Assembly (NCBI GenBank): GCA_001805885.1 | Contig: MHHC01000014.1 | Coordinates: forward strand, 713-8,132 | Source: Omnitrophica WOR_2 bacterium RIFCSPLOWO2_12_FULL_51_24 | GTDB lineage: Bacteria; Omnitrophota; Gorgyraeia; Pluralincolimonadales; Pluralincolimonadaceae | Length of the DNA: 7,420 nt | Reading direction: 5' to 3' | Shown here: positions 1 through 6,033 of the stretch, piece by piece | Layout: each line of letters opens with the position of its first letter | Position numbering within the stretch: the stretch's first letter is position 1 | Translations under genes and position numbers: made by a program | Notes under the pieces: generated by a model | The model's input: only the letters and a program-made list of their open reading frames with translations | What the model was told of the DNA's origin: nothing | Databases searched by the model: none

Positions 1-708
1 AAGCTCTCCGAGGGTGACGCGCGGCGCGCATTAAACGGGCTTGAGTTGGCAGCGCTTACGACGCAGAAATCCAAAGATGGCGCTATAAATATCACTTTGC
101 AGGCCGCGGAAGAGTGCATACAGAAGAAGGCGGTCGTCTATGACAAGGATGAAGACGGCCATTACGACACGATATCAGCCTTCATAAAGTCTATGCGCGG
201 CTCTGACCCGGATGCCGCGCTCTATTGGCTTGCGAAGATGCTCTACGCCGGGGAGGACCCGCGGTTTATCGCGCGCCGCATCGTTATATGCGCGGCAGAG
301 GATGTCGGTCTCGCTGACCCGCAGGCGATAGTCGTCGCGAACGCGGCGTTGCAGATATCGGAATTTGTGGGCCTGCCGGAAGCCCGGATCCCCCTTGCAG
401 AGGCGGCGGTATATATCGCTTGCGCGCCGAAATCGAACGCGGCATATCTGGGAATAGAGAAGGCGCTAAAAGACGTCGAAGAAGGCAGGGCCATGGAAGT
501 GCCCACGCATCTTAAAGACGCCTCGCTTGATTCCGAGGGCCTCGGCCACGGAAAGGGTTACAAATACGCCCACGATTTCAAAGGGCACTTCGTCGAGCAG
601 GAGTATATGCCGAAGAAGATAACTTATTATGAGCCGACCGATATAGGCTTTGAGAAACAATTTAAGGAACGCATCGAGACCTTATGGAAAAGAAGACAAA
701 AGCCATAG
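1..708 (+). CDS. rarA: RarA/MgsA replication-associated recombination AAA+ ATPase, C-terminal part (5' truncated by window edge)
   Basis: The reading frame is open from base 1, so this is the last 235 residues of a protein whose P-loop and Walker B lie upstream of the window. It opens with the sensor-2 helix of the AAA+ module (GDARRALNGLE, partial residues 5-15). Then come the hallmark blocks of the RarA/MgsA/WRNIP1 C-terminal tetramerisation region: HYD..SAF.KS (54-64), RGSDPDAALYWLA (66-78), GEDP (84-87), RRIV (92-95), EDVGLADP (100-107), then the APKSN and VP.HL motifs and the Y..Y.HDF stretch. RarA is a cytoplasmic ATPase acting on stalled replication forks and SSB-coated DNA. A TTG at 46 could be read as a start, but it falls inside the conserved sensor-2 region, so I treat the gene as continuing upstream. 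It ends in TAG at 706-708, overlapping the next gene by 25 bases. Nothing in the visible part looks damaged. Confidence 0.95.
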   Translation, partial: KLSEGDARRALNGLELAALTTQKSKDGAINITLQAAEECIQKKAVVYDKDEDGHYDTISAFIKSMRGSDPDAALYWLAKMLYAGEDPRFIARRIVICAAEDVGLADPQAIVVANAALQISEFVGLPEARIPLAEAAVYIACAPKSNAAYLGIEKALKDVEEGRAMEVPTHLKDASLDSEGLGHGKGYKYAHDFKGHFVEQEYMPKKITYYEPTDIGFEKQFKERIETLWKRRQKP

Positions 709-1694
709 GATTGCTTAGCGGCGGGCTCGATTCCATCGTCGCCGCAAGGCTTATCCTCGACCAGGGTATAGAAGTAGAGGCGCTGAACTTCGTCACAGCC
801 TTCTGTACATGTACCTCTAAGAACTCCGGATGTCTTGCCTCAGAGAAAGCGGCTGACCAGCTTGGCATCCCGTTGAAGGTCATAGATGTCTCCGAAGAGA
901 TGCTCGATGTGGTAAAGAAGCCGAAATTTGGATATGGAAGCGGGATGAACCCGTGCCTCGATTGCCGGATATTCACCTTCAAGAAGGCTAAGGATTATAT
1001 GCGCGAGTCCGGCGCGGATTTTATATTTACAGGCGAAGTGCTGGGGCAGAGGCCGATGTCGCAGAGGCGGGAGGCGATGAATATCATAGAGCGCGAATCC
1101 GGGCTTAAGGGTTATCTATTGAGGCCGCTTTGTGCGAAATTGTTTCCGGCTACAGTAGCCGAAGAAAAGGGTATCGTCGATAGGAACAAACTGCTCGTTA
1201 TAACCGGCCGCTCGAGGAAAGGGCAGATGGCGCTCGCGAAGAAATTCGATATCAGGGATTACCCGTGTTCAAGCGGCGGATGCCTCTTGACCGACAAGGG
1301 TTTTGCCCAGCGGATGAAAGACCTCATGAAGTACAAACCGGATTTCGGACTGCCTGACGTGCTGCTCCTGAAATATGGAAGGCATTTCAGGATGTCGGCG
1401 GCCGTCAAACTTGTCGTGGCCAGAGATGAAGGCGAGAATTTCAGGCTGGCGGCGCTGAAGAATACCAGCGACATAATCTTTCACGCGCAGGAACCGCTTG
1501 GGCCGGTCTCGATCTTGCGCGGAAGCGCTGACGGAGAGTTCGTGACCGAGGCGGCGTCGATAACCGCAAGGTATGCTCTAGGCAAGGGGAACAGCGGCGA
1601 GGTTAAGATAAGGTATTTTAAGAATCCAAACGAAGAGAGGTTTGTAAAAGCAGGTCCCTGCGGTGAATCCGCAATGGAAGAGAGGAGGGTTTAG
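684..1694 (+). CDS. PP-loop ATP pyrophosphatase of the tRNA-thiolation type with NFACT-R-like C-terminal domain
   Basis: This 336-residue protein starts with a strand followed by a PP-loop, SGGLDS (12-17), the ATP-pyrophosphatase signature that adenylates an RNA base in MnmA/ThiI-type enzymes. Next are a Cys cluster (C41, C43, C50), an NPCLDC motif (C91, C94), and a YPCSSGGCLLTD block (193-204, C195 and C200). The GGCLLTD block is typical of ThiI/MnmA-like proteins often annotated as tRNA thiouridine synthases. From about residue 222 to 320 the sequence resembles the NFACT-R (DUF814-type) RNA-binding domain: YGR at 231-233, KNTSDIIFHA at 259-268, LGPVSILRG at 272-280. The likely role is thiolation or another adenylation-dependent RNA modification; the modified base cannot be told from sequence. 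The ATG at 684 lies inside rarA and is the only start that keeps the strand before the PP-loop. Its ribosome site is weak (AAGGA at 664-668, 15 bases away), suggesting coupling to rarA translation. The specific product name is less certain than the architecture. Confidence 0.82.
   Translation: MEKKTKAIGLLSGGLDSIVAARLILDQGIEVEALNFVTAFCTCTSKNSGCLASEKAADQLGIPLKVIDVSEEMLDVVKKPKFGYGSGMNPCLDCRIFTFKKAKDYMRESGADFIFTGEVLGQRPMSQRREAMNIIERESGLKGYLLRPLCAKLFPATVAEEKGIVDRNKLLVITGRSRKGQMALAKKFDIRDYPCSSGGCLLTDKGFAQRMKDLMKYKPDFGLPDVLLLKYGRHFRMSAAVKLVVARDEGENFRLAALKNTSDIIFHAQEPLGPVSILRGSADGEFVTEAASITARYALGKGNSGEVKIRYFKNPNEERFVKAGPCGESAMEERRV
1684..1689 (+). promoter_or_regulatory. Shine-Dalgarno site of ccdA
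   Basis: GGAGGG lies 8 bases before the ATG at 1698, inside the last codons of the PP-loop gene. It supports that start and shows that ccdA initiates translation on its own rather than only by coupling. Confidence 0.75.
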
Positions 1695-1697
1695 CCC

Positions 1698-2432
1698 ATG
1701 AACAGCGGGACAGAATCCGTCAGTATTATAGCCGCGTTTATTGCCGGGCTTCTATCGTTTCTTTCGCCTTGCGTATTGCCCCTTATACCTTCCTATATCT
1801 CATATATAACAGGCATCACATTCGGCGAGCTGACCCAGGAGGTCCTGCCCAAAAGGATAAGGTTATTGACCGCGGTCCATTCGCTGCTTTTCATACTGGG
1901 ATTTACCATGATCTTTGTGCTTCTGGGGTTATCGCTTACTTTCGCCGGCGGATTGATATCACAGCACCGGCAGATCATAAGCAAGATCGGCGGCATCATA
2001 ATAGTCATCTTCGGCCTTAACATAACAGGCGTCATAAAGTTAGGCTTTTTGCAGAACGAGAAGAAGGTCGAGATAAAATCAAAACCGGCCGGATATTTCG
2101 GGTCATTTCTGATAGGGTCGACTTTCGCTCTCGGATGGACGCCGTGCGTCGGGCCGCTCTTAGCCTCGATACTCTTATTAGGCTCTACCGAGAAAGAGAT
2201 CATGAAGGGGGCTGCGCTCCTATTTTCCTATTCGCTGGGCCTTGCCCTGCCTTTTTTTGTAACAAGTTTACTTATAAATAATTTCCTGGTTTATTTTAAG
2301 GCGATAAAGAAATATTTACGGGTGATATCCGTCATAACAGGCATATTCCTGATCGCGGTGGGCATCATGATATTCACGAATTCGTTCGGCGCGCTGGCCG
2401 GATACGCCGGAAGACTATTTTCGAGGCCGTGA
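1698..2432 (+). CDS. ccdA: CcdA-family membrane thiol-disulfide electron transporter
   Basis: This 244-residue, very hydrophobic protein has about six membrane-spanning segments (roughly residues 8-38, 57-85, 93-115, 132-163, 170-195, 208-230). The family carries reducing power from cytoplasmic thioredoxin across the inner membrane to extracytoplasmic thioredoxin-like proteins, for cytochrome c maturation or disulfide repair. The two redox cysteines are in their expected proline-rich settings: SPCVLPLIPSY with C25 in the first segment, and GWTPCVGP with C150 in the fourth. They are the only cysteines in the protein. Length and layout match stand-alone CcdA rather than the larger DsbD, which adds periplasmic domains. 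The start at 1698 is 3 bases past the previous stop. No thioredoxin-fold partner or cytochrome c gene is in the window, so the end receiver of the electrons is unknown. Confidence 0.93.
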   Translation: MNSGTESVSIIAAFIAGLLSFLSPCVLPLIPSYISYITGITFGELTQEVLPKRIRLLTAVHSLLFILGFTMIFVLLGLSLTFAGGLISQHRQIISKIGGIIIVIFGLNITGVIKLGFLQNEKKVEIKSKPAGYFGSFLIGSTFALGWTPCVGPLLASILLLGSTEKEIMKGAALLFSYSLGLALPFFVTSLLINNFLVYFKAIKKYLRVISVITGIFLIAVGIMIFTNSFGALAGYAGRLFSRP

Positions 2433-2435
2433 TCA

Positions 2436-3851
2436 ATGAAGATACTTTTTCGCTCAGACCAAAAAAGAGGAGAAAACCTGCCTAATTTGGGGGTAGGTTA
2501 TCTTATCGCTTACCTTAATAAATATTACCCCGGTTTAACTATGGATGTTTCTTTTGACCGCGAGGATATTTTAGAAAAGATTAGCTCCTTTAAGCCGGAC
2601 TTGGTGGGGTTTACCGCGGTCACTTTTACTTATAAGAAGGTATTTGAATGGGCGAGGACGGTGAAAGAACATTATCCCTCTGTCCCGCTGATAATGGGAG
2701 GCGTGCATATTACGTTATGTTGGGAAGCGCTGCCGGACTGGATAGATGCCGCTGTGCTGGGTGAAGGAGAGCAGACCTTTGCAGAGCTTGTCAAAAGCTA
2801 TCAAAACAGCGGCCAGATAAAGAAAGAAGACATCCCAGGAATTGTCTTTAGAAAAAACGGGAATTTAGTTAATACAGGGAGAAGAGAACTGATCAATCCG
2901 CTGGACAGTATTCCTCATCCGGATTTAGACGCTTTGTCTGTGCCTAAGAAGGAGTTAAGTCACATAATTACTTCCCGGGGGTGCCCTTATAGATGTAAAT
3001 TTTGTTGTTCTGCAAAGATTTGGAAGAATCCCCGCTATCATTCGGCAGAGTATGTTGTTGAGGAGATAGAAAAGGCAGCGAGGCATTATGGCCGGAAAAA
3101 ACTGATGATATATGATGACCTCTTTACCATACATAAAGGTAGAATCCGCCTAATAGCCCAGATAATGGAAGAGAAAGGGCTGAGTAAAAATATAGAATTC
3201 GATATTATTTCTCATGTGGATTTTATGAATGAAGAAGTAATTGAGGACTTGAAAAGGATGGGAGTAACCAGAATCAGCCTGGGGATGGAATCAGGGTCTA
3301 AAAAGATTCTCGATTACCTGAAAAACGGGGTGGTAACGCATGATAAGATCAGACATGCGGTAAAATTATGCAAAGAACATGGGATTGGGGCGATGGGGTC
3401 TTTTATGATCGGTTCTCCTTATGAAACAGAAGAGGATATCAAGCAGACTATCAACTTTATTAAAGAGATCGGATTAGATGAGCTAGGATTAAATGTTACC
3501 ACCCCTTTTCCCGGCACAGAGCTCTGGGAATATGCCCGAGAAAAAGGGTTAGTAAAAGACAACGAATGGGATGAACGGCTCTGGGGGATGCACCATATTG
3601 ACGAAGGGAACATCAAAGAAAAAATAATCCTGGCCGATATGGATAAGGAAACTTTCTTTCGTTTATATCGCCAGACGCACGATCTCTTACTTAGCATAGT
3701 CAGAAAAAAGGAATTGCGCAATTGGCTACGCCAGCCTTATAATCTGAGACTGCTCTGGCTGCATATCCGGGGAAGAATAAAAGCATTTAAAAAAGGGATC
3801 AAAGTTAAATTAAAGATGTCTCGTAGTTTCGGGCATTTTCCCTTGACTTAA
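2436..3851 (+). CDS. B12-binding-domain radical SAM protein, substrate unknown
   Basis: This 471-residue protein has the class B radical SAM layout. Residues 1-150 form a cobalamin-binding-type Rossmann fold (PNLGVGYLIAYL at 16-27, KPDLVGFT at 53-60, GGVH at 88-91, GEGE at 109-112). Residues 170-370 form the radical SAM barrel, with the [4Fe-4S] motif C183-x3-C187-x2-C190 in a SRGCPYRCKFC setting and a GMESGS block (283-288). The tail from about 420 is rich in Arg/Lys. The DxHxxG motif of His-on cobalamin enzymes is absent, as in most members of this family, which include methylases and ring-forming enzymes. Residues do not reveal the substrate. ATG 2436 is 3 bases after ccdA, with GAGG at 2423-2426. 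The gene is clearly AT-richer than its neighbours and uses more AGA, TTA and ATT codons, suggesting transfer from elsewhere. Its final bases hold the -35 element of the next gene's promoter. Confidence 0.9.
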   Translation: MKILFRSDQKRGENLPNLGVGYLIAYLNKYYPGLTMDVSFDREDILEKISSFKPDLVGFTAVTFTYKKVFEWARTVKEHYPSVPLIMGGVHITLCWEALPDWIDAAVLGEGEQTFAELVKSYQNSGQIKKEDIPGIVFRKNGNLVNTGRRELINPLDSIPHPDLDALSVPKKELSHIITSRGCPYRCKFCCSAKIWKNPRYHSAEYVVEEIEKAARHYGRKKLMIYDDLFTIHKGRIRLIAQIMEEKGLSKNIEFDIISHVDFMNEEVIEDLKRMGVTRISLGMESGSKKILDYLKNGVVTHDKIRHAVKLCKEHGIGAMGSFMIGSPYETEEDIKQTINFIKEIGLDELGLNVTTPFPGTELWEYAREKGLVKDNEWDERLWGMHHIDEGNIKEKIILADMDKETFFRLYRQTHDLLLSIVRKKELRNWLRQPYNLRLLWLHIRGRIKAFKKGIKVKLKMSRSFGHFPLT

Positions 3852-3870
3852 CGGCGTTTTAACTTATAAT
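3843..3870 (+). promoter_or_regulatory. Sigma70-type promoter of ygfA, predicted to give a leaderless transcript
   Basis: TTGACT (3843-3848, five of six matches to TTGACA) and a perfect TATAAT (3865-3870) are separated by 16 bases. The -35 box covers the last codons of the radical SAM gene; the -10 box is in the 25-base gap. A start six to seven bases after the -10 box falls on or within a base of A3877, the first base of the ygfA start codon. The sequence between -10 and ATG (AAATAG) has no Shine-Dalgarno match. The elements are read directly from the sequence; that they are used, and the exact start point, are inferred. Confidence 0.72.
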
Positions 3871-3876
3871 AAATAG

Positions 3877-4434
3877 ATGGTACATAAGCTAAAACAGAGC
3901 CTTAGAGAAAATATCCTTAGAAGGTTAAAAACTCAAAAGGAGGATGAAAGGCATAGTAGGAGCCTCGCTATAAAGAGGAGGCTTTTGTCGTTGCCCGAAT
4001 TTAAAAGGGCGAATGTTATAATGTTTTACGTCTCGAAAGGCGGCGAAGTTGAGACGATGCCGATAATCGGGGCGGCTTTGGAACGTGGTAAGGTAGTGCT
4101 AGTGCCGGTCATAAAAGTGAGAAAGAAAAAAATGGTGGTATCCGAGATAATGGATCCCAATAAAGATCTGGTTAGAGGCCCTTACGGAATTTATCAGCCT
4201 AAGGCGCATTTCGAGGTTTTTCACCCGCGCTCTATAGACCTTGCGATAGTCCCTGGCATAGCGTTTGACAGGAAAGGCAATCGCCTAGGCCGCGGAATGG
4301 GCTATTATGATAAATTCCTGACGAGGCTCCGTCCGGGAGTCACGACAGTAGGCCTTGCCTTCAAATTCCAGGTAGTCAAAAAGTTACCCAGACTTTCTCA
4401 CGACCAGCCCGTCACAAAACTCCTTACCGCATAA
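3877..4434 (+). CDS. ygfA: 5-formyltetrahydrofolate cyclo-ligase
   Basis: This 185-residue cytoplasmic enzyme uses ATP to convert 5-formyl-THF to 5,10-methenyl-THF, returning a stored or inhibitory folate to one-carbon metabolism. Family length is about 180-200, so it is complete. Recognisable parts are the N-terminal basic helix (SLRENILRRL, 8-17), FYVSKGGEVET (50-60) for the folate site, PGIAFD (126-131), the nucleotide loop GRGMGYYD (138-145), and the closing AFKFQ...HD..VTKLLT block with HD at 175-176. ATG 3877 gives the normal family N-terminus, and no in-frame start with a ribosome site lies further in. A near-consensus promoter ends 6 bases before the ATG, so the mRNA is probably leaderless. 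In many bacteria the 6S RNA gene lies before this gene; here there is no room for it. Synonyms include yqgN, fau and MTHFS. Confidence 0.94.
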   Translation: MVHKLKQSLRENILRRLKTQKEDERHSRSLAIKRRLLSLPEFKRANVIMFYVSKGGEVETMPIIGAALERGKVVLVPVIKVRKKKMVVSEIMDPNKDLVRGPYGIYQPKAHFEVFHPRSIDLAIVPGIAFDRKGNRLGRGMGYYDKFLTRLRPGVTTVGLAFKFQVVKKLPRLSHDQPVTKLLTA

Positions 4435-4441
4435 CAATCAA

Positions 4442-4447
4442 TATAAT
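4442..4447 (+). promoter_or_regulatory. Candidate -10 element of an rny promoter
   Basis: A perfect TATAAT sits in the 32-base gap between ygfA and rny. I find no good -35 box at 16-18 bases upstream and no extended TGn, so the promoter is uncertain. If used, transcription would begin near 4454, just before the GGGGG ribosome site, giving a leader of about 13 bases. Confidence 0.4.
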
Positions 4448-4454
4448 TTAATCA

Positions 4455-4459
4455 GGGGG
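4455..4459 (+). promoter_or_regulatory. Shine-Dalgarno site of rny
   Basis: An AGGGGGT stretch lies 7 bases before the ATG at 4467, where it fixes the start that gives the expected N-terminal membrane anchor. It contrasts with ygfA and ymdB, which have no clear site. Confidence 0.65.
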
Positions 4460-4466
4460 TATTTCG

Positions 4467-6029
4467 ATGAACGGTGTTTTATCTCTCGTCCTCTGCCTTG
4501 TTGCGCTCTTAGGCGGAGGCTTAGTAGGTTTTTTTGTCAGGAAGGCATATGCGGAGAAGAAGGTCCAGTCTGCGGAGGAGAGAGCGAAGCTCATCCTGGA
4601 GGATGCCGAAAAGAAGGCGCAGGATAAGAAAAAAGAGATCGAGTTGGAATCCAAGGAGCTCCTCCATAGCATAAGGGCCGATTTCGAAAAGGAGACTAAG
4701 GACAGGCGCGCCGAGCTGTTTAGTATGGAGAAGCGCCTCATCCAGCGCGAAGAGAACCTCGACAAGAAGGTCGAACTTCTCGACAGGAAAGAGAAAGAAC
4801 TAAACGAGAAACTTAAGGATATAAGCGCGAAGGAACAGAAGCTCCGCTCCATGGAAGAGGAATACAAGCTGCTAGTGGCCGAAGAGAAGGACGCGCTGCA
4901 GAGGGTCTCAGGCTTGACTGTTGAAGAGGCGAAGAAGCTGCTTCTTGCCAGGATGGAAGAAGACGTAAAACAGGAAGCCGGCGTCATGATAAAGCGCATC
5001 GAGGATGAGACTAAACAGGAAGCCGACAAGAGGGCGCGTGAGATTCTCGCGACAGCGATACAGAGATGCGCGGTAGAGCATACGGTCGAGTCTACGGTAT
5101 CGGTCGTCAACCTTCCCAGCGACGAGATGAAGGGAAGGATAATCGGGCGCGAGGGACGCAATATCCGTGCGCTCGAAATGGCCACAGGAGTCGATGTTAT
5201 AATAGATGATACGCCGGAAGCGGTCATCCTATCGGGATTCGATCCGGTGAAAAGGGAGATCGCGCGTATAGCCTTGACCAAGCTCATGGAAGACGGAAGG
5301 ATCCATCCGGGCAGGATCGAGGAGATTGTCGAGAAAGTGAAGAAGGAGATGGAGGTCTCGATCAAGGAAGCCGGTGAACAGGCGGTCTTTGAGGTCGGGA
5401 TACGCAGTATCCATCCGGAGCTTGTAAAGTTGATCGGCAAATTGAAATACAGGACCTCGTACGGGCAGAATGTCCTCGATCACTTGAAGGAATCGGCATT
5501 TTTAATGGGGACTATGGCCAATGAACTGGGCCTTGACGCTAACCTGGCAAAACGCATCGGCCTTTTGCATGATATAGGAAAGGCCGTAAGCCACGAGGTC
5601 GAAGGCGCGCATCCGAAACTCGGCGCCGAGATGGCAAAGAAATACGGAGAGAACGAGTTCGTTATAAACGCTATAGAGGGACATCACGGCGAAATCCCGC
5701 CCATCTCGATCTATACGGTCTTATCCAGCGCCGCTGATGCCGTATCCGGCGCGAGACCCGGCGCAAGACGCGAAACGCTCGAGATATACATAAAGCGTCT
5801 CGAGAAACTTGAAGAGATCGCGGATTCGTTCAAGGGTGTCGAAAAGGCATACGCAATACAGGCCGGGCGCGAAATAAGGGTCATCGTTGAGCCGGCGAAG
5901 ATAACCGACGCTCAGGCGACTGTCCTTGCCCGCGAGATAAAAAAGAAGATAGAAGAAGGCATGGAGTATCCGGGCCAGATAAAGATAACCGTGATACGCG
6001 AGACCCGCGCGATAGAATACGCTAAATAA
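4467..6029 (+). CDS. rny: Ribonuclease Y, membrane-anchored endoribonuclease
   Basis: This 520-residue protein matches the usual RNase Y length and domain order: one N-terminal transmembrane helix (about 3-24), a long charged coiled coil (about 30-195), a KH RNA-binding domain with GRIIGREGRN (223-232), then an HD metal-dependent hydrolase domain. The catalytic HD pair is H368-D369 in LLHDIGKA, with supporting residues H406/H407 (EGHHGE) and D424 (SAADAVSGARPGARRE). RNase Y starts mRNA decay by endonucleolytic cleavage and processes some transcripts at the inner face of the membrane. The ATG at 4467 has a good ribosome site and encodes the anchor directly. The stop is only 4 bases before ymdB. 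The pair rny-ymdB is conserved in many bacteria, including Bacillus subtilis, supporting a shared role. All key motifs are intact. Confidence 0.97.
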   Translation: MNGVLSLVLCLVALLGGGLVGFFVRKAYAEKKVQSAEERAKLILEDAEKKAQDKKKEIELESKELLHSIRADFEKETKDRRAELFSMEKRLIQREENLDKKVELLDRKEKELNEKLKDISAKEQKLRSMEEEYKLLVAEEKDALQRVSGLTVEEAKKLLLARMEEDVKQEAGVMIKRIEDETKQEADKRAREILATAIQRCAVEHTVESTVSVVNLPSDEMKGRIIGREGRNIRALEMATGVDVIIDDTPEAVILSGFDPVKREIARIALTKLMEDGRIHPGRIEEIVEKVKKEMEVSIKEAGEQAVFEVGIRSIHPELVKLIGKLKYRTSYGQNVLDHLKESAFLMGTMANELGLDANLAKRIGLLHDIGKAVSHEVEGAHPKLGAEMAKKYGENEFVINAIEGHHGEIPPISIYTVLSSAADAVSGARPGARRETLEIYIKRLEKLEEIADSFKGVEKAYAIQAGREIRVIVEPAKITDAQATVLAREIKKKIEEGMEYPGQIKITVIRETRAIEYAK

Positions 6030-6033
6030 ACCG

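Noticed and set aside
46..708. Treating the TTG at 46 as the true start of the first gene
   Set aside because: The frame is open from base 1 and the upstream residues match the AAA+ sensor-2 helix of RarA, so the gene is cut by the window edge rather than starting here.
2273..2278. TATAAA within ccdA as a promoter for the radical SAM gene
   Set aside because: No -35 box lies at 16-18 bases; the nearest TTG-type box is 25 bases away. The AT-rich stretch encodes Leu-Ile-Asn-Asn at a membrane segment end.
3852..3876. Terminator or 6S RNA between the radical SAM gene and ygfA
   Set aside because: The gap is 25 bases with no inverted repeat or hairpin plus T-run, and it is far too short for a 6S RNA gene, which often precedes this enzyme in other bacteria.
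3935..3973. Strong AAAAGGAGG followed at once by ATG inside ygfA, opening a 9-codon reading frame (3944-3973)
   Set aside because: The ATG is out of frame with ygfA and touches the Shine-Dalgarno match with no spacer. The match is explained by Lys-Glu codons. A pausing effect is possible but unsupported.
4014..4022. Extended -10 sequence TGTTATAAT inside ygfA
   Set aside because: It encodes Val-Ile-Met in frame, and the same TGTTATAAT occurs at 5195-5203 inside rny as Asp-Val-Ile-Ile. It arises from GTT-ATA codon pairs in a genome fond of ATA; no well-spaced -35 is present.
4448..5440. 330-codon open frame on the minus strand opposite rny
   Set aside because: It lies opposite the coiled coil and KH region of a well-supported gene. 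The translation is a low-complexity Ser/Phe-rich chain, the expected antisense of Glu/Lys-rich codons, with no recognisable domain.
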